Below are positions 1 to 7,272 of a stretch of 64,000 nt of DNA, piece by piece. The translations under genes and the position numbers were made by a program. The notes under the pieces are model-generated. The model saw only the letters and a program-made list of their open reading frames with translations. It did not search any database and was not told the DNA's origin. Source of the DNA: Hyphomicrobiales bacterium (lineage in GTDB: Bacteria; Pseudomonadota; Alphaproteobacteria; Rhizobiales; RI-29); NCBI GenBank assembly GCA_016125495.1, contig WGLQ01000011.1, positions 1-64,000 of the forward strand, read 5' to 3'. How positions within the stretch are numbered: the stretch's first letter is position 1; each line of letters opens with the position of its first letter.

Positions 1-374
1 ATCTCGACACCGAGCCGCGCCGAGCCCCAGCCGCGCGACGCGATCAACCCGGCGAGGTGCTGCATGGGATGGCGCTCGGTCGACATGACGTAGTTGTCGG
101 GATACTCGATCACGTCGGCGTCGGCCATCCAGACGGTTCGCAGCGCCCCCTTGGCGTCCATGCCACGGCCCCACCAGACGGGATCGCTCGCGAGCGACAC
201 CAGCACGCCCTGGTGCACGTAGAACGACCAGCCGTCGTAGCCGGTGAGCCAGGCCATGTTCGATGGGTCGGCGACGAAAAGGAGGTCGAGGCCGGCGGCC
301 TCCATGGCGCGGCGGGTGCGCGCGAGGCGATCGGCGTATTCCGCGCGCGAGAAAGGCAGGTTGTCGGCTGACAT
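1..374 (-). CDS. doeA: Ectoine hydrolase (M24/creatinase family), N-terminal part, cut by window edge
   Basis: This reading frame runs off the left edge, so only the first ~124 residues are present. The translation begins MSADNLPFSRAEYADRLA and contains DPSNMAWLTGYDGWSFYVHQ at about residues 36-55. That stretch is characteristic of DoeA/EutD, the creatinase-like hydrolase that opens the ectoine ring in ectoine catabolism. The M24 metal-binding domain would lie outside the window. The ATG at 374 is preceded by GGGGAG 8 nt upstream. The gene follows the GMC oxidoreductase gene on the same strand after a 113-bp gap, so the two could be co-transcribed. Family identity rests on recognised sequence; a related Xaa-Pro peptidase-type enzyme is the alternative. 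Confidence 0.8.
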   Translation of the reverse strand, partial: MSADNLPFSRAEYADRLARTRRAMEAAGLDLLFVADPSNMAWLTGYDGWSFYVHQGVLVSLASDPVWWGRGMDAKGALRTVWMADADVIEYPDNYVMSTERHPMQHLAGLIASRGWGSARLGVE

Positions 375-487
375 TCGCGGGGCTCCCCGGTTGGCAAGTT
401 GTCGGCTCAGCGTTGCAGCAGCATAGCCGGGTGAACGGCGAGCGCCAGTGGCTTCGGGTACCGTGCCCTGGCGGGGTCGCCAGACGC

Positions 488-2146
488 TCAGCCGGAACGC
501 AAATCCTCGCGGATCATTTCGCTCGCCCTTTCCGCGATCATGATGGTCGGCGCATTGGTGTTGCCCGAGGTGATCGTCGGCATGACCGAGGCGTCCGCGA
601 CGCGCAGGCCGGCGAGGCCATGCACCCTGAGGCGCGCGTCGACGACGGCATGGCTGTCATTGCCCATGCGGCACGTGCTGGTCGGGTGGTAGATGGTCTG
701 GGAAATCCGGCGGCAGGCCTCGAGCAGTTCCGCGTCGCTGCGAGCATCGGGCCCCGGCAACCATTCCTCGGAGACGACCTCGGCAAGCGGCGGGCTCGCA
801 GCGATGCGGCGCGAGAGCTTGAGGCCGGCGACGGCGGTCTCCTGATCCATGGCGGTCGAGAGGTAGTTGGGCTCGATCAGCGGGTGGGAAAGCGGATCGG
901 GGGAAGCCAGGCGGATGCGCCCGCGGCTCTCGGGGCGAAGCTGGCAGGTGGACGAGGTGAAGGCCGAGAAGCGGTGCAGACCGCGCCCAGGCTTGTCGGC
1001 CGAGAGGGGTTGGACGTGGAACTGGATGTCGGGGGCGATCAGCCCCTCGCGGGTGCGCGCGAAGGCGCAGACCTGGCTCGCCCCCATGCTCAGAGGTCCC
1101 CGGCGCGTCAGGGCGAACTGAATTCCCATGAGCATCTTACGGATCGGGTTGTTGACCTCGTCGTTGAGCGTGATCGGGCGCGCCACCTTGAAGACGGCGC
1201 GAACCTGGAGATGGTCCTGGAGGTCGCCACCGACGCCCGGCAGATCGCGCCGGGTCTCGATGCCGAGCCCGGCGAGATGGGCGCCCGGACCGATGCCGGA
1301 CAGCATGAGGAGTTGCGGCGAGCCGATGGCTCCGGCAGCCAGCACGACCTCGGCGCGGGCGCGGACCTCGTGGCGGGTGCCCTCGCGGTCGCGGTAGACG
1401 ACGCCGACGGCGCGGCCATCCTCGACCACGATCCGCTCGGAATGGGCATGCGTGCGCACCTCGAGGTTCGGGCGCGAACGGGCCGGAGCGAGGAAGGCGC
1501 GGGCCGATGAGCATCTGAGCCCGCCCCGGGTGGTCAGCTGGAAATAACCGACCCCGTCCTGACTCGCTCCGTTGAAGTCGTCGTTGCGAGGGATGCCGCA
1601 ACGCTCGGCGGCGGCGATGAAGCGTTCGCAGATCTCGCGGCGGATGCGCATGTTCGAGACGGCGAGCGGGCCCCCCTTGCCATGGAAGGTGTCGGCGCCG
1701 CGTTCCTGGTCCTCGGAGCGCTTGAAGTAGGGCAACACGTCGTCGAAACCCCAGCCGACGTTGCCCATCTGGCGCCAGCGATCGTAGTCACTCGGGTGGC
1801 CGCGAACATAGAGGAGGCCGTTGATCGAGGACGAGCCGCCTAGAGTGCGGCCACGTGGCCAATCGAGGCGGCGGCCGCCGAGGCCCGGGTCCGGCTCGGT
1901 GCGGTAGCACCAATCGGTCTCGGGATTGTGCATCGTCTTGAAGTAGCCGACCGGAATGTGGATCCAGATATTGGTGTCCGGACCACCAGCCTCGAGGAGC
2001 AGCACGCGGAGGCGTCGGTCCTCGCTGAGGCGGCCGGCGAGCGCACAGCCGGCCGAGCCCGCACCGACCACGATCAGGTCGAATTCGCCGCCCGGACGCG
2101 CCGCGCCAGCCGCCCCGATCGCGCCGCTCGAATGCCCCTTCGCCAT
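488..2146 (-). CDS. GMC-family oxidoreductase (choline dehydrogenase-like), FAD-dependent
   Basis: The 552-residue product has the full GMC architecture. The N-terminal dinucleotide-binding site is GAGSAGCALAGRL, followed by the GGSSSINGLLYVRG signature and a C-terminal half ending HPTSTCRMG and TSGNTNAPTIMIAERAS. The family oxidises alcohols such as choline using FAD. I chose ATG 2146 because it lies just before the conserved FAD fold and gives the usual family length; an in-frame ATG at 2188 and the 90-residue longer frame look non-coding upstream. It precedes doeA on the same strand and faces the TRAP transporter across a shared regulatory region. The substrate cannot be read from the sequence; the BetA-like motifs do not by themselves prove choline. 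Confidence 0.85.
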   Translation of the reverse strand: MAKGHSSGAIGAAGAARPGGEFDLIVVGAGSAGCALAGRLSEDRRLRVLLLEAGGPDTNIWIHIPVGYFKTMHNPETDWCYRTEPDPGLGGRRLDWPRGRTLGGSSSINGLLYVRGHPSDYDRWRQMGNVGWGFDDVLPYFKRSEDQERGADTFHGKGGPLAVSNMRIRREICERFIAAAERCGIPRNDDFNGASQDGVGYFQLTTRGGLRCSSARAFLAPARSRPNLEVRTHAHSERIVVEDGRAVGVVYRDREGTRHEVRARAEVVLAAGAIGSPQLLMLSGIGPGAHLAGLGIETRRDLPGVGGDLQDHLQVRAVFKVARPITLNDEVNNPIRKMLMGIQFALTRRGPLSMGASQVCAFARTREGLIAPDIQFHVQPLSADKPGRGLHRFSAFTSSTCQLRPESRGRIRLASPDPLSHPLIEPNYLSTAMDQETAVAGLKLSRRIAASPPLAEVVSEEWLPGPDARSDAELLEACRRISQTIYHPTSTCRMGNDSHAVVDARLRVHGLAGLRVADASVMPTITSGNTNAPTIMIAERASEMIREDLRSG

Positions 2147-2501
2147 GCCTGCGGCCCCTGCTCGCTCGCCACCCCAAACCGCGACCATCCGGCCGACACC
2201 AGACCCGCCGGTTCGTCGGTCTCGCCGGCACCGAACGCATTCATGCTCCGGATTTTCTATTAAATTCAGCCAACTATCTGAATTCCCGTCATTCGGAGGT
2301 GGAGAGTAGCGCGCCAGCTGCATCGCATGCAACAAACCTGCGCGACCGGTGCGCGGCGTGCCTGGCGAGCAAAGCGGGTTGCCGGATTGCTCGACAATCG
2401 CCAGAGTGGCGGGCACTCGAGAACGAGCGGCGCCCCCTCGGACGACCGCTTACGCGAAACCGCCGCGCCAAGGCGGGCGGCAACTGGGAGGAGAAGACGA
2501 A
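2147..2501. promoter_or_regulatory. Divergent regulatory region with inverted repeat at 2263-2284
   Basis: This 355-bp intergenic region separates the leftward GMC/doeA genes from the rightward dctPQM genes. A perfect 7-bp inverted repeat, AATTCAG-N8-CTGAATT, lies at 2263-2284 in a patch that is markedly AT-richer than the surroundings. The 22-bp size and symmetry fit the operator of a dimeric regulator such as GntR or similar, but no regulator gene is in the window beside it. The dctP ribosome binding site (GGGAGGAGAAGA) closes the region. I see no other gene here. Confidence 0.55.
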
Positions 2502-3617
2502 ATGAAACTTGCCAAGTCGATCGGCCTCGCAATCGCGGGGCTGGCGGTCGCCGGGCTGGCGGCGCTCGCGCCGGGCGCTGCGATCGCCAAGACCGTCATC
2601 CGCGTCCAATCGGTGATCCCGGCCAAGGCCGACGAGGTCACCATGCTCAACGATTTCGCCAAGGACGTCCTCGACCTGACGAACGGCGAGGTCGAGATCC
2701 AGGTGCTGCCGGCGGGCGCCGTGGTCGGCGTGCAGGAGACGCTCGATGCCGTCGATTCCGGCCTCATCGAGGGCGGTTTCGCCTGGACGCACTACTGGTC
2801 GGGCAAGCACCCGGCCGCCATGCTGTTCGGCTCGCCGGTTGCCGGCGCTGGCGTCGGCATCGACAACATCGCCTTCCTCTCCTGGTTCCTCTACGGCGGC
2901 GGCCAGGAACTCTACGACGAACTCTGGAAGGAAATGGGCGTCAACGTGAAGGGTCTCATGCTGCAGCCGGTCGGGCCCGAGGCGCTCGGCTGGTTCCGTG
3001 AGCCGATCAACTCGATGGCCGACTTCCGTAAGTATCGCTTCCGCACGCCTCCCGGGATCCCGGGCCAGACCTACAACGACATCGGCGTCGCGGCGGTGGC
3101 GATGGGCGGTGGCGACATTCTGCCAGCCCTCGAGAAGGGCACGATCGATGCCGCCGAATGGTGCTGCCCCAAGCCCGACAGCGTATTCGGCTTCCAGAAG
3201 GTGCTGAAGCACTACTACCTGCAGGGCCTGCACCAGGTGGTCGTCAACGCCGACATCTACATCAATGGTGATGTCTGGAAGAGCCTGACCCCACACCAGC
3301 AGCGCGCGATGCAGGTGGCGGCCAACGCCTCCCTGACGAAGTCGATGGCCTATCGCATCATCGAGAACGGGCGGGCCCTCAAGGACCTCGTCGACAACCA
3401 CGGCGTCCAGCTCCACGACACGCCGGAGGATTACTTCAAGGAGTACATGGAAGCCGCCCGCCGTTCGCTCGAGAAGAACGCGGCCGAAAATGCGTTCTTC
3501 AAGAAGGTCTGGGAGAGCCAGCGCGACTTCGCCAACATCGCGGTGCCGTTCTGGGCCGGCTCGCAGCTCTCGAACGCCAACCTCGGGATGGCTTACGCAC
3601 GCTCGCTCAAGAAGTAG
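2502..3617 (+). CDS. dctP: TRAP transporter substrate-binding protein, DctP/TakP-like
   Basis: This is the periplasmic solute receptor of a tripartite ATP-independent periplasmic transporter (371 residues). A Sec signal peptide spans about residues 1-29 (hydrophobic core, then APGAAIAKT). The mature part carries FAWTHYWSGKHPAAMLFGSP and GGGDILPALEKGTIDAAEWC, which resemble the alpha-keto-acid receptor TakP more than the ectoine receptor TeaA. The ATG at 2502 follows a strong Shine-Dalgarno (GGGAGGAG) and starts exactly at the signal peptide; earlier in-frame starts have neither. It is the first gene of dctPQM. The ligand is inferred to be a small organic acid; an ectoine-related substrate cannot be excluded given the neighbouring doeA. 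Confidence 0.9.
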   Translation: MKLAKSIGLAIAGLAVAGLAALAPGAAIAKTVIRVQSVIPAKADEVTMLNDFAKDVLDLTNGEVEIQVLPAGAVVGVQETLDAVDSGLIEGGFAWTHYWSGKHPAAMLFGSPVAGAGVGIDNIAFLSWFLYGGGQELYDELWKEMGVNVKGLMLQPVGPEALGWFREPINSMADFRKYRFRTPPGIPGQTYNDIGVAAVAMGGGDILPALEKGTIDAAEWCCPKPDSVFGFQKVLKHYYLQGLHQVVVNADIYINGDVWKSLTPHQQRAMQVAANASLTKSMAYRIIENGRALKDLVDNHGVQLHDTPEDYFKEYMEAARRSLEKNAAENAFFKKVWESQRDFANIAVPFWAGSQLSNANLGMAYARSLKK

Positions 3618-3629
3618 GGATCACCGGTC

Positions 3630-3656
3630 GGGGCGGTGGCAGTGCGCCGCCGCCCC
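3630..3656 (+). other. Intercistronic hairpin between dctP and dctQ
   Basis: The stem GGGGCGGTGGC (3630-3640) pairs with GCCGCCGCCCC (3646-3656) around a 5-nt loop, 11 pairs with one G-U. There is no T-tract, so it is unlikely to be a complete terminator. It sits 12 nt after the dctP stop codon in a 177-bp gap. Similar hairpins after binding-protein genes stabilise the upstream mRNA segment and give more receptor than permease; that role is inferred here. Confidence 0.6.
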
Positions 3657-3794
3657 GCCGGCATCTCCGGCCGCGGCTCGCGCCATCTAGGCAGGGCACC
3701 CGGACAAGAAATCCAAGACACGCACCGTCCCGACCGGACACGCGCAGGGCACCGCATGGCGCGGTCCCTCCGAACGCCATGGGGGTAGCCGGGG

Positions 3795-4394
3795 ATGAGC
3801 GGTCCCGACAAATTCTCCGACGAACTGATCGCGGAACGGCGCTCCGGCGCCCCCGGCGCACTGCCAGCCGATATGGCCCCCTGGATGGCTCGAACGATCA
3901 CCGCGATCGACACCATCGTGTCGTGGTCGGGACGGATCGTCGCGTTCATCCTCGTGCCGATCATGCTCTCGATGGTCTACGAGGTGGTGGCGCGGAAACT
4001 GTTCCTGGCCCCGACGATGTGGGCCTACGACGTCAGCCGCATGCTGTGTGGTGCGATGTTCATGCTGGGGGCGGCCTATGCGCTGCTCAAGGGCGTACAC
4101 ATCCGCGCCGACTTCATCTACCGGGGATGGTCGCCGCGAAGCCAGGCGACCGTCGACGCGGCGCTCTACATTCTGCTTTTCTTTCCCGCCATGTGGCTGT
4201 TCTTCGACATCTCCTACGACTATGCCGCCAGGGCATGGATCCGGGGTGAGCGGAGCATGGACACGGCCTTCATGGCCCCCGTCGCGCCGGTGCGAACGGC
4301 CATGCCTGTCGGGGCGGCGCTGCTGATGCTGCAGGGCGTTTCCGAACTGCTCAAGTGCTTCTATGCGATCAACCGAAACAGGTGGCCGGCATGA
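3795..4394 (+). CDS. dctQ: TRAP transporter small permease subunit, DctQ
   Basis: This is a 199-residue inner-membrane protein with about four hydrophobic segments (near residues 46-65, 83-102, 117-139 and 156-180) after a charged cytoplasmic N-terminus. DctQ proteins bridge or scaffold the large permease DctM. The start ATG at 3795 is preceded by GGGG-rich sequence. The stop overlaps the dctM start in an ATGA, which implies translational coupling. N-terminal residues 1-40 are polar and poorly conserved, as usual in this family. Confidence 0.87.
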   Translation: MSGPDKFSDELIAERRSGAPGALPADMAPWMARTITAIDTIVSWSGRIVAFILVPIMLSMVYEVVARKLFLAPTMWAYDVSRMLCGAMFMLGAAYALLKGVHIRADFIYRGWSPRSQATVDAALYILLFFPAMWLFFDISYDYAARAWIRGERSMDTAFMAPVAPVRTAMPVGAALLMLQGVSELLKCFYAINRNRWPA

Positions 4395-5743
4395 TGGCGA
4401 TGGCTCCCGAGGTCATCGGCCTCATGATGATCGCGGTCATGCTGTTCGCGATCTTCGTCGGCTTCCCGATCTCCTTCACCCTGATCTTCCTCGGCATCGT
4501 CTTCGGGGCATGGGGCTTCGGCTACAAGCTCGTCGTCCACCTGATGACGCTGCAATTCAACAACGTGATGAACGAGCAGACGCTGGCCGCCGTGCCGCTG
4601 TTCGTCTTCATGGGCATCATGATGGAGCAGGCGGGGCTGATGGAGCGGTTGTTCCGCTCGGTCCAGCTCATGCTCTCGCGGACCAAAGGCGCGCTCTATA
4701 TCGCCGTGCTGTTCGTCTCCACCATTTTCGCGGCGGCGACGGGTATCGTCGGGGCGTCCGTCACCATCCTCGGGATCATGGCGGCCAAGACCATGAACCG
4801 GTCGGGATACGACGTGCGGCTGGCCGCCGGCACGATCACGGCAGGCGGCACGCTCGGCATCCTCATCCCCCCCTCGATCATGCTGGTCGTCATGGGACCG
4901 GTGCTCGAGGTTCCGGTCACCGACCTCTTTGCCGGCGCCATCATTCCGGGGCTGATGCTGGCGCTCATCTACATGGCCTACGCGCTGATCCGCTGCTGGC
5001 TGGATCCCTCGCTCGGGCCGCCGCTGCCGGAAGAGGAGCGGCCGACGAGCATGGGGGAGGTTTTTCGCGAGTTCGTCCTCGGGCTCGTGCCGCCGTCGAT
5101 GCTGGTCGCCTTCGCCCTCGGCTCGATCCTGCTCGGGTGGGCGACACCGACGGAAGGTGCGGCGTGCGGTGCGATCGGGGCGCTGTTGCTCACCCTCGCA
5201 TACGGCAAGATGACGACCGGGCGGTTCTACGAGGCGCTCATCAAGACGCTCGAAATTTCGGTCCTCATCCTCTTCCTGGTCGCGGCGTCCAACTTCTTCG
5301 GGGCGGTGTTCTCGCGGCTCGGCACGCCGACCATGCTGACCGAGCTGCTGCTCGGGCTCGACGTCGACAAGTACGTCGTGCTGGCGATCGTGATGGCCCT
5401 CATATTCCTTCTCGGATGGCCACTCGAGTGGGTGCCTATCGTGCTCATCATCGTGCCGATCCTCATTCCGCTGATCGACAAGCTGGCGTTCATCGAGGGC
5501 GACCCACAGGCCAACCTCATGTGGTTCGGCATTCTCGTTGCCGTGAACTTGCAGACGGCCTGGCTATCGCCGCCCGTGGCGCTGTCGGCCTACTTCCTCA
5601 AGGGCGTGGTGCCGGAGTGGGACCTCAAGGACATCTATCTCGGGATGATGCAGTTCATGGTGCTGCAGCTCTTCGGGCTGGTGCTGCTCATCATCTTTCC
5701 CGAGATCGTGCTGTGGCTGCCGTCGGTCATCTACGGCAAGTAG
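4391..5743 (+). CDS. dctM: TRAP transporter large permease subunit, DctM
   Basis: This 450-residue polytopic membrane protein with roughly 12 hydrophobic helices is the ion-coupled transport subunit of the TRAP system. Family-typical stretches are visible: ATGIVGASVTILGIMA, the GGTLGILIPPSIMLV loop near residues 154-168, and LGWPLEWVPIVLIIVPIL in the second half. The start at 4391 overlaps the dctQ stop (ATGA). A start 12 codons upstream is in frame but lies inside dctQ and lacks a reason. A hairpin terminator follows directly, so dctPQM is probably a closed transcription unit. Confidence 0.9.
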   Translation: MMAMAPEVIGLMMIAVMLFAIFVGFPISFTLIFLGIVFGAWGFGYKLVVHLMTLQFNNVMNEQTLAAVPLFVFMGIMMEQAGLMERLFRSVQLMLSRTKGALYIAVLFVSTIFAAATGIVGASVTILGIMAAKTMNRSGYDVRLAAGTITAGGTLGILIPPSIMLVVMGPVLEVPVTDLFAGAIIPGLMLALIYMAYALIRCWLDPSLGPPLPEEERPTSMGEVFREFVLGLVPPSMLVAFALGSILLGWATPTEGAACGAIGALLLTLAYGKMTTGRFYEALIKTLEISVLILFLVAASNFFGAVFSRLGTPTMLTELLLGLDVDKYVVLAIVMALIFLLGWPLEWVPIVLIIVPILIPLIDKLAFIEGDPQANLMWFGILVAVNLQTAWLSPPVALSAYFLKGVVPEWDLKDIYLGMMQFMVLQLFGLVLLIIFPEIVLWLPSVIYGK

Positions 5744-5750
5744 GGATGTG

Positions 5751-5781
5751 AAAAAGGGCGCCCCGGCGGGGCGCCCTTGCT
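5751..5781. terminator. Bidirectional intrinsic terminator between dctM and the VWA gene
   Basis: A perfect 9-bp stem, GGGCGCCCC / GGGGCGCCC (5756-5764 with 5768-5776), has a 3-nt loop. Five A residues precede it on the + strand, giving five T on the minus strand for the leftward gene. The + side has a weaker TTGCTT tail. It lies between convergent genes and probably ends transcription from both. Confidence 0.8.
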
Positions 5782-5859
5782 TGGATCTTCACCCTTTCGC
5801 TCCACCGCATCCCCGCCGCGGCGTCATCGGCGGGAACGGGAAAGGTCGGCGGCGCGTGA

Positions 5860-7197
5860 TCAGTACGCCTGCTGCGTCTTCAGGCCGTGCTGGCGGGCGC
5901 GGAGGGCCTTGCGAGTTTTGTTCCACTCCTCGCCTTCGGAGGCGATCGCGGCGGAGTCGGCGCGGTTCTTCTCGGCGAGTTCGCTGAGCGCGGGAGCCGC
6001 ATAGAGCACGGCGCCGGTCGCAAGCTCTTGCGCGTTGCGCTGGAGCAGCTCGCGAGCGGCCTCCACCTGACCCTGGTCACGCAAGCGCACGGCCTGCTCG
6101 CTCACCTCGTTGGAGACCTGGAGGACGACATCGGCCATGACGTCCTTGTCGAGGCTGGCCTCGGCCTCCGTCTCGGAGCGGGTCAGACGGCCGCGCACCT
6201 GGCTCGTCACGTTCTGTTCGCTCGCGCCGGCCGCGGTGCCGCGATAGCGGACCCCGACGTCGGCGATGGCTGCGTCACCGGCGGCGCCGTCGGCGGGCAC
6301 CTCGAGCTCGAGCACGACATATTTCTCCTGGGCGCCGTAGAGCTGGTTGAGGCGCATGGTCACGCGGCCGCCGTCGATCTCGGCCTCGCGGCCGAGGACG
6401 CGCTTGGGGCGAAAGCCGGTGTGGCAGTTGATCTCGATGACGACGTCCTGGGCAACGACCGAGAGGACGTCGCCGAACTCCTGGTTGAAGATGCGGACGA
6501 GATCATCCTCCTTTTCCACGAAGGCGTGGTTGCCGTCCGAGTTGTAGGCGAGCTTGGCCATGAGGTCCTCGTTGTAGCCGAGGCCGAGGCCGATGGTAGT
6601 GACCGAAATACCATCCTTGACGGCCTCACGACCGAGGGCGCCGAGTTCGTCGGGCGTGCTCGGGCCGACGTTGGCGAGGCCATCGGAGAGGAGAATGACG
6701 CGGTTGACGCGGTTGTCGGCGAGGAATTTCTTGACCTGGGCGACGCCCTCGCGCGTACCGGCGTAAAGGGCGGTGCGGCCGGCGGCGGTGAGGCGCTTGA
6801 TATCGGCGATCATCTCGGCGTGACCATCGACGCGGGTCGCCGGCAGGACGATGTCGACCTCGTGGTTGTAGGCGACGATGGCCGCGATGTCGCGCTGTTC
6901 GAGGCGCGACAGAGCCATGATCGCGGCCTCCTTGGCGCTATCGAGCTTGGCGCCCTGCATGGAGCCCGAGCGGTCGACGACGATGGCGACATTGACGGGC
7001 GTGCGGGCGGCCTCGGTTTCGGGGCGGACCCCCTCGAGGTTGATGCGAAGATAGATCGTGGTGGTCTTGCCGGGGACGACGGCCGACTGGCCGAGGCGTG
7101 TCTCGACCCGCACCTCGGCGGCCGAGGCCAGCGGGGCGAGGCCCGATGCGGCGGCCAGAACGGCGGCCGCAAGGCCAATTCTGCGGATTACAGCCAT
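5860..7197 (-). CDS. Secreted von Willebrand factor A (VWA) domain protein
   Basis: The 445-residue protein has a Sec signal peptide (residues 1-26, ending PLASAAE) and a VWA domain from about residue 66 to 240. The MIDAS motif is intact (VDRSGSM near residues 73-79), with a later LLSDGLAN. The region after 250 is beta-rich, and a helical, Ala/Glu-rich tail follows from about 350. Such proteins bind ligands through a divalent metal and are often surface or periplasmic; the ligand is unknown. The ATG at 7197 has GGAG 9 nt upstream. It follows the 1,325-residue membrane protein gene on the same strand after 75 bp, so the pair is probably one operon. Its 3' end faces dctM across a terminator. 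Confidence 0.85.
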   Translation of the reverse strand: MAVIRRIGLAAAVLAAASGLAPLASAAEVRVETRLGQSAVVPGKTTTIYLRINLEGVRPETEAARTPVNVAIVVDRSGSMQGAKLDSAKEAAIMALSRLEQRDIAAIVAYNHEVDIVLPATRVDGHAEMIADIKRLTAAGRTALYAGTREGVAQVKKFLADNRVNRVILLSDGLANVGPSTPDELGALGREAVKDGISVTTIGLGLGYNEDLMAKLAYNSDGNHAFVEKEDDLVRIFNQEFGDVLSVVAQDVVIEINCHTGFRPKRVLGREAEIDGGRVTMRLNQLYGAQEKYVVLELEVPADGAAGDAAIADVGVRYRGTAAGASEQNVTSQVRGRLTRSETEAEASLDKDVMADVVLQVSNEVSEQAVRLRDQGQVEAARELLQRNAQELATGAVLYAAPALSELAEKNRADSAAIASEGEEWNKTRKALRARQHGLKTQQAY

Positions 7198-7272
7198 GCT
7201 GTTGGAGCTCCGGTTTCTACACGGGGAAGAAACAGATAGCCCAGGAGTGCGGCGGAAATGGGGGTGGGCTGA

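Noticed and set aside
360-407. 10-bp direct repeat GTTGTCGGCT around the doeA start
   Set aside because: Only two short copies, one inside the coding start; likely chance or a local duplication.
2502-5743. Identification of the TRAP system as an ectoine transporter (TeaABC/UehABC)
   Set aside because: The receptor's motifs (WTHYWSGKHPAAMLFGSP, GGDILPALEKGTIDAAEW) fit the TakP group better; position near doeA alone is not enough.
5887-7239. 450-codon open frame antisense to the VWA gene
   Set aside because: Mirror of a well-supported gene with signal peptide and MIDAS motif; Gly/Asp/His-rich composition.
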